A DNA stretch of 64,000 bases, from NCBI GenBank assembly GCA_045654205.1, contig JAZOMZ010000026.1, positions 106,233 to 170,232 of the forward strand, in the 5' to 3' direction. A model generated the notes under the pieces. It did not search any database. It was not told where the DNA came from and saw nothing but the letters and a program-made list of their open reading frames with translations. The stretch is from Enterocola sp045654205 (GTDB lineage: Bacteria; Bacteroidota; Bacteroidia; Bacteroidales; Paludibacteraceae). A program made the position numbers and the translations under genes. Below are positions 1 to 8,411 of this stretch, in pieces. Every line of letters starts with the position of its first letter. The stretch's first letter is position 1.

Positions 1-692
1 TCACTGCACAAGTGGAAAAAGACCTAGATAAAATAGCTGAAGGTGAAGAAAAATGGGAGTCAACTATTGACAATTTCTATCAAGACTTCCATAAAACAAT
101 CGAAGAATCTTCTAGCAAAAAAACAGAACGCAAAGCAGGAGAACGCCTTCTAGGTACCGACCCAAAAACAGGTAAATCTGTATATGTGAAGATAGGTCGC
201 TTTGGCGTGGTAGCACAAATGGGAGATGCTTCAGATACTGATAAACCTACATTTGCATCACTTAAAGCAGATCAATCTCTAGAAACTATCACTCTAGAAG
301 AAGCTCTTGAACTATTCAAACTTCCTCGCGTGTTAGGTGAACTAGAAGGTAAAGAGGTGAAGGTGGCAGTAGGTAGATTTGGTCCATACATTGCATATAA
401 CGGTGCATTCTGCTCTCTTCCTAAAACTTTCGACCCACTTTCAGTGACTCTTGCCGAAGCCGAAGAACTTCTTAAAGCAAAACAAGAGGCAGAGGCCAAC
501 AAAGTGGTGAAGACATTTGTCGAAGATGCTTCTATGCAACTTCTAAATGGTCGTTACGGTGTTTATCTTTGCAAAGACAAAACCAACTACAAACTTCCAA
601 AGGATTGCACTCCAGAGGCTCTTACCTATGAAGATTGTGTTAAGATAATTGAAGAAACACCAGTAAAAACAACAAAAAGACGAAAAAAATAA
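1..692 (+). CDS. topA: DNA topoisomerase I, C-terminal part (5' end outside window)
   Basis: Only the last ~230 residues of a type IA topoisomerase, which relaxes negatively supercoiled DNA, are visible. The reading frame is already open at the window edge (codons from base 3), so the catalytic core lies upstream. What is seen are the repeated C-terminal units of this family: GTDPKTGKSVYVKIGRFG, then VAVGRFGPYIAYN, then LLNGRYGVYL, each a glycine-rich beta unit followed by an acidic helix (EALELF, EAEELL). Such repeats bind DNA behind the core in Bacteroidetes TopA. The protein ends in a basic tail, KTTKRRKK. The stop codon lies inside the left arm of a palindromic element at 690-816. Identification from the repeat pattern is firm even without the active site. 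Confidence 0.9.
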   Translation, partial: TAQVEKDLDKIAEGEEKWESTIDNFYQDFHKTIEESSSKKTERKAGERLLGTDPKTGKSVYVKIGRFGVVAQMGDASDTDKPTFASLKADQSLETITLEEALELFKLPRVLGELEGKEVKVAVGRFGPYIAYNGAFCSLPKTFDPLSVTLAEAEELLKAKQEAEANKVVKTFVEDASMQLLNGRYGVYLCKDKTNYKLPKDCTPEALTYEDCVKIIEETPVKTTKRRKK

Positions 693-816
693 AAAATGAT
701 TTTATAGGGTGCTTTTCTCGTTGCCCTTGTCTTCGAAATCCTCGAGTACTACTTGTACACTCCGGTTTCTCAGACTTCGGGACGCCTAAAAATCCCTCCT
801 CTAAAATCATTTTTTA
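690..816. repeat. 127-bp palindrome-bounded intergenic element (MITE-like)
   Basis: Two 19-base arms, 690-708 and 798-816, are inverted copies differing at one position (TAAAAAATGATTTTATAGG against TAAAAAATGATTTTAGAGG). The interior is GC-richer than its surroundings and contains further imperfect dyads around GAGTAC and GTACAC. There is no convincing reading frame. The left arm overlaps the topA stop codon. It could be a miniature inverted-repeat element or a long structured 3' end; no target-site duplication is obvious. Confidence 0.55.
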
Positions 817-833
817 GAAAATGCAATATAAAC

Positions 834-864
834 AAATTAGGCTAACCACGGTTAGCCTAATTTT
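834..864. terminator. Bidirectional intrinsic terminator
   Basis: A 14-base arm AAATTAGGCTAACC is followed by its exact complement, with a very short loop, and T-runs on both sides. It sits between convergent topA and the Dabb gene and can serve both. Confidence 0.85.
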
Positions 865-882
865 GTATAGTATATGAAGATA

Positions 883-1188
883 TTAATACTCGTAATCAAC
901 GCAAACACGTGCTTCTACAACTTTTTTGATGTAAACTGCAGCTGCTTGGTGAGCTGGGTGAACTTGATAATCGTTTAGGTCTGCTACAGAATTGAAAGTA
1001 CAGTTTAAAATAACATCGTAGTTGCTCTCTGGAGTTTCTGGGTGATTAACACCTACTTCAATGTCTACAAGTGTTGGAGCAACACCCTTAAGAGCCTCTA
1101 AACTTTCTTTAATGATAAGTGCGTTTTCTGCTTTTGTTTTGCCCTCGGCTTCTGCCTTCAGCTTCCACATTACAATATGTCTAATCAT
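883..1188 (-). CDS. Dabb (stress-responsive alpha/beta barrel) domain protein
   Basis: This 101-residue protein is a complete single Dabb domain (ferredoxin-like dimeric alpha/beta barrel). It begins with the family's MIRHIVMWKLK start and has the central conserved DVILNCTFNSVADLNDYQ segment and the HPAHQA stretch before the last helix. Dabb proteins are small cytoplasmic dimers; most have no known reaction, and some bind or cyclise small hydrophobic molecules. Nothing here assigns a substrate. It is monocistronic: its own promoter lies at 1217-1248 and a terminator lies directly downstream. The family call is firm; the function is unknown. Confidence 0.9.
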   Translation of the reverse strand: MIRHIVMWKLKAEAEGKTKAENALIIKESLEALKGVAPTLVDIEVGVNHPETPESNYDVILNCTFNSVADLNDYQVHPAHQAAAVYIKKVVEARVCVDYEY

Positions 1189-1216
1189 AATTTCAATAAT
1201 TTTAATTCAATGACTA

Positions 1217-1248
1217 CAAAGATAATATATTTAGAAATTAAGTTCAAA
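1217..1248 (-). promoter_or_regulatory. Bacteroidetes-type promoter of the Dabb gene
   Basis: On the minus strand TTTG (1248-1245), 20 bases, then TATCTTTG (1224-1217). This is an exact match to the Bacteroidetes consensus TTTG-N19-21-TAnnTTTG, about 30 bases ahead of the start codon. Confidence 0.85.
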
Positions 1249-1277
1249 ATTATAGTTTCAATTTTACAATAAATTCA

Positions 1278-1285
1278 TATCTTTG
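1278..1285 (+). promoter_or_regulatory. -7 box of purT promoter
   Basis: TATCTTTG lies 23 bases before the ATG at 1309. Because transcription should begin about 7 bases past this box, an upstream in-frame GTG at 1285 cannot be the start; the -33 element is weak (TTTC near 1256). Confidence 0.75.
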
Positions 1286-1308
1286 TGAACACTTTTAAAC
1301 TTTATTTT

Positions 1309-2493
1309 ATGTTAAAATTAGGAACCGTAATGACCCCAGTGGGTAAAAAAGCTCTTTTATTAGGCTCTGGTGAACTTGGAAAAGAAGTTGCTATAGAACT
1401 TCAACGTTTTGGAGTAGAAGTTGTGGCTGTAGATAAATATGCCAACGCTCCTGCAATGCAAATAGCACATAGAAACTATGTTATTTCTATGCTAGATGCA
1501 AAAGCTCTTAGAAATATTATTGAAACAGAAAAACCAGACTACATTATTCCAGAAGTAGAAGCTATCGCAACTCCTACTTTGGTTGAATTAGAAAAAGAAG
1601 GATACAACGTTATTCCTACAGCAAATGCTGCATTCCTTACCATGAACCGTGAAGGTATCAGAACTCTTGCTGCAGAAAAACTTGGTCTTCCTACATCTAG
1701 ATACAAATTTGCAGAAACTCGTGAAGAATTTGATGCTGCAATTAAAGAAATAGGTATTCCATGTGTAGTTAAACCTATTATGAGTTCTTCTGGCCATGGT
1801 CAAAGTACTGTAAAATCAGAAGCTGATATCGACGCTGCTTGGAAAGAAGCACAAGAAGGTGGTCGTGCAGGTGCAGGACGTGTTATCGTAGAAGGTTTTG
1901 TTAAATTTGACTACGAAATCACACTGCTTACAGTTCGTCACTCAGGGGGTACACTTTTCCTAAATCCTATTGGTCACCACCAAGTAGATGGCGACTATCG
2001 TGAGTCTTGGCAACCACAAGCTATGAGTGAAGTGGCTCTAGCACAAGCACAAGATATTGCTAAAAAAATTACTGATGCTCTAGGTGGTTATGGTATATTT
2101 GGAGTAGAATTATTTGTATGTGGCGACGAAGTTATCTTTAGTGAAGTTTCTCCTCGTCCACACGACACAGGTATGGTTACTATGATTTCTCAAGACCTAT
2201 CAGAATTTGCTCTACACGCACGTGCTATTCTAGGTCTTCCAATTCCTTCAATTAGATTCTTTGGTCCATCAGCTTCTAAAGCAGTTGTTGTAGAAGGTAA
2301 CTCTAAAGAAGTGGTATTTAGCGGACTTGAGGATATTTTGAGCGAAGATGGTGTTCAAATCCGTATCTTTGGCAAACCAGAGGTAAAAGGTCACCGCCGC
2401 CTAGGTGTTATCCTTGCCACAGACGAGTCTGTAGAGGCCGCTCTTGAAAAAGCCGAAAGAGCTTACAACAAACTTAAAGTAGAAGTATTGTAA
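1309..2493 (+). CDS. purT: Formate-dependent phosphoribosylglycinamide formyltransferase (GAR transformylase 2)
   Basis: PurT makes formyl-GAR from GAR, formate and ATP, the third step of purine synthesis, without needing formyl-tetrahydrofolate. The 394-residue product has the family layout: N-terminal Rossmann-like domain with LLGSGELGKEVAIELQR, an ATP-grasp domain with the glycine-rich loop PIMSSSGHGQS near residue 160, the GHHQVDGDYRESWQP segment, and FSEVSPRPHDTGMVT in the metal/ATP site. Length matches E. coli PurT (392). I chose the ATG at 1309 because the longer frame would begin inside the promoter. PurD, which makes the substrate GAR, is encoded 5 kb away at 7143-8411. A strong terminator follows. 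Confidence 0.97.
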   Translation: MLKLGTVMTPVGKKALLLGSGELGKEVAIELQRFGVEVVAVDKYANAPAMQIAHRNYVISMLDAKALRNIIETEKPDYIIPEVEAIATPTLVELEKEGYNVIPTANAAFLTMNREGIRTLAAEKLGLPTSRYKFAETREEFDAAIKEIGIPCVVKPIMSSSGHGQSTVKSEADIDAAWKEAQEGGRAGAGRVIVEGFVKFDYEITLLTVRHSGGTLFLNPIGHHQVDGDYRESWQPQAMSEVALAQAQDIAKKITDALGGYGIFGVELFVCGDEVIFSEVSPRPHDTGMVTMISQDLSEFALHARAILGLPIPSIRFFGPSASKAVVVEGNSKEVVFSGLEDILSEDGVQIRIFGKPEVKGHRRLGVILATDESVEAALEKAERAYNKLKVEVL

Positions 2494-2539
2494 TAATTCT
2501 GAAACAAATCTCAATAAAAGGGACGAAATTCGCTATATA

Positions 2540-2563
2540 GGGGCGAAATTTCGCCCCTTTTTT
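2540..2563 (+). terminator. Intrinsic terminator after purT
   Basis: The perfect 18-base palindrome GGGGCGAAATTTCGCCCC is followed by TTTTTT, 46 bases after the purT stop codon. Confidence 0.9.
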
Positions 2564-2596
2564 ATGTTTTCTAACATAAATGTCTATTATTTTAAG

Positions 2597-2632
2597 TATT
2601 TTTGCACCACCTTAAACTAAACATAAACTTTG
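2597..2632 (+). promoter_or_regulatory. -7 box and conserved leader of the T9SS cargo gene
   Basis: TATTTTTG (2597-2604) is followed by CCTTAAACTAA (2610-2620) and TAAACTTTG (2624-2632). The same two blocks in the same order follow the -7 box of the vWA gene at 51988-52014. No clear -33 TTTG is present. Confidence 0.6.
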
Positions 2633-2656
2633 TAATAGACATATTAAACTTAAACC

Positions 2657-5600
2657 ATGAAAAAACTTTTCTTTGCATTAATTACTTCATTTTTATTTGT
2701 TGCTACCGCGTGGGGTCAGTGTGGATTTTTTGTAACACCTAAAGATCAAGTTTATGAATTAGGAGAAACAGGAACAAGTATTTTTTATGTTCCTGAAGAA
2801 GGATATACTAGTGTCACTTTGGAACTATCAAAAGCAACAATGGCTACGGGAAATACAGAAGTTATTCTATATAATATAAATAGTTCTAATGTAGGAAGTA
2901 TAAAAGTGAAGGCAAGTGATTTATCAGATACTTCTTATAAATCTTATACTATAAATGCAAAAGATAATAGTAATATTAGATATATTAGAGTGCTTAATGA
3001 TGGAACATTAAATAAAAAGGTTCAAAATATTGTGGCTAAACGAGCCGACAATTCATTAACATCCACCAATGAACTTAATTTTGAATCTAGAAGTTTAGGA
3101 GTTGATGTTGTTAGGTCTATCAATTTGTATTCTAATAATAGTGGTAATTTAACTATAAAGTTAGAGAAAGATGATGATTTATTTTCTATAGATAAAACAA
3201 CAATTTCTTCATGTGGTTGTGATGAAATAGTAAATATAAAGTTCTCTCCTAAAGAATATGGTATATTCTCAAATAATTTACAAATCATAAATAGTAATGG
3301 AACTTCAAAGACTATTCCTATTAATGGTGTTTGTTCTGCTACAGAATTGCCTAATGATAATATTATGAACTATATAGAATATAGTTTAAGTCGTGAAATA
3401 AGTTTTACTGCAAGTACAAGAGGTGCGATTGAATATTATATTGATGCTAATAAAACACCAACTATCAACAATGTAGAAAGAGTAGAATTTGAAGCAAAAA
3501 CAGCGAAAAGGATTCTTTTTTCACCAATCGCTGATCCTGATATGTATTTAAATGTATATGAATACGATAATAATAAATTTAACGAGGATAAATATTGGAA
3601 GGGTAAAGGGAATATAAAAGAAAATGAATACATGCACTTTAATGCGTCAATACCTGCAGATATGGTAGCATTAAGGTTTGAGACTGGTCTAAGTAATGGT
3701 TCTTTAGGCCGTTATGTTCGTAATCTTAATGTGTATTCTAAAACCATTCTTGAAGATTATGTTGAGAATCTAAATTTTCAAACAGTTAAGGTAGGAGAAT
3801 ATAAAGAAGAATTTTTTGAGCTAAAATTTGCTAATGCTAAAACATTATTAGCTGATATTAAATATAATAATCCAGTAACTGCAAGTTATGCAGAAAATGG
3901 TCAATCATTTTATAAGGTTGAGTTTTTACAAAATGATGTAAAAGCAGAAGGAACCCAAACTGTAAAAGTTACATTCACACCAAGCAGCTGTGTTGAAAAT
4001 TATGATGCAACACTAACATTCTATAATGGTAAAACAGTTACTATTAATCTTACAGGTGCTCGTGTAAGAAACTCTGGCACTGTAAGTGAAATCACTTGGA
4101 CTGGGAATGTGGATACAAACTGGGACAATCGTGCGAACTGGAAAAAAGCAGATGGAAATGTATTATCTGCAGCAGATGTCCTATCAGAAGACTTATTGGT
4201 AATCATTCCTGCAGGAAAGGATAGATACCCTGTGCTTCCAGATGTTTCTACATACGAAGCATTTAAAACAGTACGTGACAAGGAATGCAATTGTGCTCAA
4301 GTAAACGCTGGTGACAATGAAACTGCAACTATGGTAGCAGACAAGATTTATATAGAACATGGTGCTGCACTTGTTGGGGTAGAGACCTTAAATAAAGGTA
4401 CTAGCCGTTATAGAGAGGTGGAAATGGAATTTACTCCAAAAAGATACAATGAAATAACTAATGGTTATGATTGGTCGCTAGTGGGTCCAGTTGTTAAACC
4501 ATGCGATGATGAAAATCCTGGTCAAACACGCGATGTGATATCTAGAGACTATTACTTAAACGACCTACCTCATGTTTATATGCACGAGGCAAAAGTGAAT
4601 GATGATTATGAAATAAGTTGGGATGAGTCTTTCCCAAATTTAGATGTGGAGTTGCCAAACAACAAAGCTTTTGCTATTCGTTTGCCAAATCAATATGGTA
4701 GAAATGATAAAGGTAAAGGTCTTCCTGCTGCAGTATATAATAGAAGAAATGAAACTTCATATAATCCAACAGATCTAATTACTTTTCATTTTAAGGGTCG
4801 TTTCTATAATGAAGCGGAACTTCCTAAATATACAGGGTTAGAAACAGGTAAGCCTGTACTATTAAATAATACCTATCCTGCAAATATCAATGCTTATGAA
4901 TTGCAAAAAGGAAATGGAACCATTGTTTATTATGATTACGATAATAAATCTTTTGTTCCAGTAGGAGATAATAAAGATGCTGTAATTATGTCGCAACATG
5001 GATTTATCTTTACAGCTTCTAATGATGTCGATTTAATTGTTTCACAAAGTTGTATGCAAAATACAGCTACAGGGGAAAGAAGTGAGGAGGAAGAAATTCA
5101 AGGTCTAAGACTTCAAATTGCTAACGAAGACAAGGCTCTTGCAAGTGAGATTTTTGTACGTTATGACTATCTTAAAGAAGACAATGTGGATTATAATTTT
5201 GATTCACCAAAAGTCTTTAATAAAATGGAACCAGAATTGCCAGATATATATGCTATTAGGTATAATTCTAAATGGGCAGGTCTGACAGTGCCTACAGTAG
5301 AAGAAACTCTACCACTTGGTATAAAGGTGAGAACAGCAAATCAAAAATATAAATTCAATTTATTGAATTCAAATTTAGACTGCGATATTATCCTAGAAGA
5401 TAGACAAGAAGCAAAAGAATACAATCTGTCTGCAGGTGAAGTTTGCGAAGTAAGTGATTTAGTAGTAGGCGATTGCAGAGGTAGATTTTACTTGAAAACT
5501 TCTGAGTCTGCAGAAGAAGACGAAGATGTTACTACAGATGTTTTTGAAAGTGAAGTATCTACTAGCATAGACATTTATGCTAATGGAAACTCAGTAACAG

Positions 5601-5776
5601 TGTCTTCTAATGACAATATAAGAAGCATTATCGTATCAGACTTGTCTGGTCGCCAAATGAATTACAATGTAAATGGTCAATATATTGTTCTAGACTTGCC
5701 TGTGGCATCTAGTATTTATACTATAAATGTGATAGGTGACAATACAAGTAGAATTGCAAAAGTGAAACTAAACTAA
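2657..5776 (+). CDS. Large secreted protein with ASH-type domain and T9SS C-terminal sorting domain
   Basis: 1039 residues. A signal peptide (KKLFFALITSFLFVATAWG, residues 2-20) is followed by a Cys-containing segment and, at about 135-225, a beta-sandwich of the ASPM/SPD-2/Hydin (choice-of-anchor D) type: NELNFESRSLGVDVVRS, then ISSCGCDEIVNIKFSPKEYG. A second, weaker copy lies near 370-470 (LNFQTVKVGEYKEEFF, VKVTFTPSSC). The middle (about 480-900) contains WTGNVDTNWDNRANW, a form common in Bacteroidetes surface proteins. The last ~75 residues (SIDIYANGNSVTVSS to IAKVKLN) are a type A T9SS sorting domain, so export through the T9SS and attachment to the cell surface is expected. No enzymatic motif was seen. 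Base composition is clearly more AT-rich before about 4080 than after. Confidence 0.85.
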   Translation: MKKLFFALITSFLFVATAWGQCGFFVTPKDQVYELGETGTSIFYVPEEGYTSVTLELSKATMATGNTEVILYNINSSNVGSIKVKASDLSDTSYKSYTINAKDNSNIRYIRVLNDGTLNKKVQNIVAKRADNSLTSTNELNFESRSLGVDVVRSINLYSNNSGNLTIKLEKDDDLFSIDKTTISSCGCDEIVNIKFSPKEYGIFSNNLQIINSNGTSKTIPINGVCSATELPNDNIMNYIEYSLSREISFTASTRGAIEYYIDANKTPTINNVERVEFEAKTAKRILFSPIADPDMYLNVYEYDNNKFNEDKYWKGKGNIKENEYMHFNASIPADMVALRFETGLSNGSLGRYVRNLNVYSKTILEDYVENLNFQTVKVGEYKEEFFELKFANAKTLLADIKYNNPVTASYAENGQSFYKVEFLQNDVKAEGTQTVKVTFTPSSCVENYDATLTFYNGKTVTINLTGARVRNSGTVSEITWTGNVDTNWDNRANWKKADGNVLSAADVLSEDLLVIIPAGKDRYPVLPDVSTYEAFKTVRDKECNCAQVNAGDNETATMVADKIYIEHGAALVGVETLNKGTSRYREVEMEFTPKRYNEITNGYDWSLVGPVVKPCDDENPGQTRDVISRDYYLNDLPHVYMHEAKVNDDYEISWDESFPNLDVELPNNKAFAIRLPNQYGRNDKGKGLPAAVYNRRNETSYNPTDLITFHFKGRFYNEAELPKYTGLETGKPVLLNNTYPANINAYELQKGNGTIVYYDYDNKSFVPVGDNKDAVIMSQHGFIFTASNDVDLIVSQSCMQNTATGERSEEEEIQGLRLQIANEDKALASEIFVRYDYLKEDNVDYNFDSPKVFNKMEPELPDIYAIRYNSKWAGLTVPTVEETLPLGIKVRTANQKYKFNLLNSNLDCDIILEDRQEAKEYNLSAGEVCEVSDLVVGDCRGRFYLKTSESAEEDEDVTTDVFESEVSTSIDIYANGNSVTVSSNDNIRSIIVSDLSGRQMNYNVNGQYIVLDLPVASSIYTINVIGDNTSRIAKVKLN

Positions 5777-5790
5777 GTAGCTGATTTCTG

Positions 5791-6222
5791 ATGAAAAATA
5801 TTAAAACATATCTTATATTATTATTAACCTCTTCTACATCGGTATCGTACGGTGTTACATTACCTTCACACCCATTCTTTGGTGCGAATGAACTTTATGA
5901 AGAGGGTCACGACTATGTGGAATATTCTGTAGGAACACAAATTCGTAATGTTAATATTCTTATCTCCGAAATAAATAGTGCTTGGGGAGATGCATGTCTA
6001 GATAAAAGTTTAGGGGAAGAAGATAAATGTCAGGATTGTTGTGACGAAACTTGGAATTTTGCAGGTTACAAAGACGAAGATGAGATTTCTTATAATACAT
6101 GTATGAAAATTTGTGGTGGTACTTCTCTTCCACTAGGCTCAACATTATGGCTAATACCATTTGTCCTAGTTTATGCAGCATTTAAAAGATTTAGAACAAA
6201 TAAGCAAGAGGTTATAGATTGA
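5791..6222 (+). CDS. Small Cys-rich exported protein with C-terminal membrane anchor
   Basis: 143 residues, 14 bases behind the T9SS cargo gene and probably co-transcribed. A signal peptide (KNIKTYLILLLTSSTSVSYG) is followed by a ~50-residue spacer and a compact cluster of six cysteines (DACL, KCQDCCDE, NTCMKICGG). The C terminus is tripartite: LPLGS, a hydrophobic helix (TLWLIPFVLVYAAF), then basic KRFRTNK. That plan resembles C-terminal sorting or anchoring tags of other bacteria, but I do not recognise the family. The 3' end overlaps the convergent gene at 6212 by 11 bases. Function unknown; a role tied to the neighbouring cargo protein is an inference from position only. Confidence 0.7.
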   Translation: MKNIKTYLILLLTSSTSVSYGVTLPSHPFFGANELYEEGHDYVEYSVGTQIRNVNILISEINSAWGDACLDKSLGEEDKCQDCCDETWNFAGYKDEDEISYNTCMKICGGTSLPLGSTLWLIPFVLVYAAFKRFRTNKQEVID

Positions 6223-7141
6223 AAGATTCTGCTAGAATCATTAGTATACATATTAGCAACAATAACCAGAAGTAGGTTTTGCCGAAAAGGTTATTGTTGT
6301 TGCTGTAATAATAGGTAAGTAGGAAGGTTGCCCAATATGCAGTATTAAGAGAAATATTGCTACCTATAAATAATATATTCAGTACAAGTGAAGTAAATAG
6401 GATTATACCACAGAAATTATTTATCCAGTGTGTATAACGTCTGTCGTCGTGTTGATTAAACAGCGAACTAATGCCTATCAATGTGGATAGAGTAATAATT
6501 CCAATTACTGCCCAATCTGTAAATGTGTTCGGCAAATCTAGTGTATAGGCAGACTCTACATTAACTAGAAAATCTTCTATATAACAGCCCAAATCCCAAA
6601 CGTAAATTACTCCTGCTATCACAAGATATGGTGCAATAAGCCCCATAAACATTGCTAAAATACATTTAAAACTACTTTTGTTGAATGCTATTAGCCCAAT
6701 CCAAAAAATAGGAATAAATACCCACAAAATAGGGGTAAAAATAGAACCTGTAGAAAGTAATAGCATACTTTCCATACTGTGCCATGGTGCAGAAAATTTA
6801 TTTGATTGATCTATTAGTCTGAAAAATGCCAAGCTAGTGCAAATAGGGGCAATATAACTTGTATTTAGAGCTAAATTTTTAGAAACTAATCCTGTAAAAA
6901 GTAAAATGAAAAGGAAAGGGAAGATGGTTTCGTGTTTTAGAAACCTAATTTCTCTGTTTTTAAAGAAGATTGATGTGCCAAAGAGTAGTGTAAGTCCAAG
7001 TCCTAATAAATTGGTTATCCAACCATTTAGTGAATAAAAATCTCTTATTAGCTGAGGTAACCACACTATAATACCAACCACGATGCTCAGAATAAGCACC
7101 GTGGTAAATGATAATATAGTTTGATTATTGGATTTTCTCAT
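6212..7141 (-). CDS. Polytopic inner-membrane protein, DUF6427-like
   Basis: 309 residues with about eight to nine hydrophobic helices (TILSFTTVLILSIVVGIIVW, WITNLLGLGLTLLFG, PFLFILLFTGLVS and so on to the C terminus) and short loops. There are no recognisable catalytic motifs. In overall plan it looks like the Bacteroidetes DUF6427 membrane family, a tentative call. The ATG at 7141 is preferred over an in-frame TTG at 7153 because it follows the purD stop codon (7143-7145) by one base, suggesting translational coupling. It is the last gene of the DUF2723, deacetylase, purD run. Function unknown. Confidence 0.6.
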   Translation of the reverse strand: MRKSNNQTILSFTTVLILSIVVGIIVWLPQLIRDFYSLNGWITNLLGLGLTLLFGTSIFFKNREIRFLKHETIFPFLFILLFTGLVSKNLALNTSYIAPICTSLAFFRLIDQSNKFSAPWHSMESMLLLSTGSIFTPILWVFIPIFWIGLIAFNKSSFKCILAMFMGLIAPYLVIAGVIYVWDLGCYIEDFLVNVESAYTLDLPNTFTDWAVIGIITLSTLIGISSLFNQHDDRRYTHWINNFCGIILFTSLVLNILFIGSNISLNTAYWATFLLTYYYSNNNNLFGKTYFWLLLLICILMILAESFNL

Positions 7142-7142
7142 T

Positions 7143-8411
7143 TTATAGGTCAAATCCTATGTCGCTACGGAAGTATTTGCCTTCGTAACTAATTTTTTGA
7201 GCGTTCTTAAATGATTGTGCAAGGGCTTCTGCTTTGTCTTTGCCGTATGAGCTCACAGCAATTACACGACCGCCGTTTGTTACTACGTTGCCGTCTTTTT
7301 CTGTTGTACCAGCGTGGAAAAGGATACTATCTGTTACTTCTTCAAAACCTGTCATTACTTTACCTTTTTCGTAGTCGCCAGGATAACCACCAGCTACAAG
7401 CATAACGCTAACTGCAAAACGAGGGTCTTTTTCTATTTTTTGTTCGCTAAGTGTACCAGCAAAAGTAGCTTCAAATAGTTCAACAAGGTCGTTGTTTAAG
7501 CGTAACATTACAGATTCTGTTTCTGGGTCACCCATACGCACGTTGTATTCAATTACATAAGGTTCGTTGCCCACTTTGATAAGACCAAAGAATACAAAAC
7601 CTTTATAATCAATATTTTCTTTGTTTAGACCATTGATAGTAGGTTTAACAATGCGTTCTTCCACTTTGGTCATAAACTCTTCGTCTGCAAAACTAACTGG
7701 AGAGATAGAACCCATACCACCAGTATTTAGGCCAGTATCACCTTCGCCAATACGTTTGTAGTCTTTTGCCTCTGGTAGGATTACATAATCTTTACCGTCG
7801 GTAAGAGCAAATACAGAACATTCAATACCAGACAAGAATTCTTCAATTACTACAGTGCTACTAGCATCGCCAAACATACCGCCTAGCATTTCTTCTAGTT
7901 CTTTTTGAGCTTCTGCTAGGTCGCTAATGATAAGCACACCTTTTCCTGCTGCAAGACCGTCTGCTTTAAGCACGTATGGAGCTTTAAGGGTGGCAAGGAA
8001 TGCTTTCCCTTCTTCAAGAGTATCTTTTGTAAATGCTTTGTATGCAGCAGTAGGGATGCCATGACGCATCATAAATTCTTTTGCATACTCTTTACTACCT
8101 TCTAGTTGAGCACCTTCTTTAGAAGGACCAACTACTGGAATGCTTTTAAGAGCTTCGTCGTTTTTAAAGTAGTCTGAAATACCAGCTACAAGTGGAGCTT
8201 CTGGGCCACAAACCACCATTTTAATATCATTTGCAAGAACAAATTCTTTAATAGCATCAAAGTCTTCTGCTTTGATGTTTACATTTGTTCCTACTTGATT
8301 TGTACCAGCATTGCCTGGAGCAATGAATAACTTATCCAACTTAGAACTTTTTGCTATTTTCCAAGCAAGGGCGTGTTCTCTACCTCCTGAACCTAATAAA
8401 AGTATATTCAT
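7143..8411 (-). CDS. purD: Phosphoribosylamine--glycine ligase (GAR synthetase)
   Basis: PurD joins 5-phosphoribosylamine and glycine with ATP to form GAR, step two of purine synthesis. The 422-residue protein is of normal length. It shows the N-terminal LLLGSGGREHALAWKIA, the ATP-grasp motif KADGLAAGKGVLI (about 149-161), NTGGMGSISP (about 229) and YNVRMGDPETE (about 290), all diagnostic. The start ATG overlaps the stop codon of the upstream deacetylase gene by four bases (ATGA), indicating a shared transcript that starts ahead of the DUF2723 gene. PurT, the next enzyme in the pathway, is encoded at 1309-2493. Confidence 0.97.
   Translation of the reverse strand: MNILLLGSGGREHALAWKIAKSSKLDKLFIAPGNAGTNQVGTNVNIKAEDFDAIKEFVLANDIKMVVCGPEAPLVAGISDYFKNDEALKSIPVVGPSKEGAQLEGSKEYAKEFMMRHGIPTAAYKAFTKDTLEEGKAFLATLKAPYVLKADGLAAGKGVLIISDLAEAQKELEEMLGGMFGDASSTVVIEEFLSGIECSVFALTDGKDYVILPEAKDYKRIGEGDTGLNTGGMGSISPVSFADEEFMTKVEERIVKPTINGLNKENIDYKGFVFFGLIKVGNEPYVIEYNVRMGDPETESVMLRLNNDLVELFEATFAGTLSEQKIEKDPRFAVSVMLVAGGYPGDYEKGKVMTGFEEVTDSILFHAGTTEKDGNVVTNGGRVIAVSSYGKDKAEALAQSFKNAQKISYEGKYFRSDIGFDL

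Noticed and set aside
6120..6205. LPLGS as a sortase LPXTG-type signal
   Set aside because: The Thr-Gly of the sortase motif is missing and class A-F sortase sorting is not usual in Bacteroidetes; kept only as an unexplained tripartite tail.
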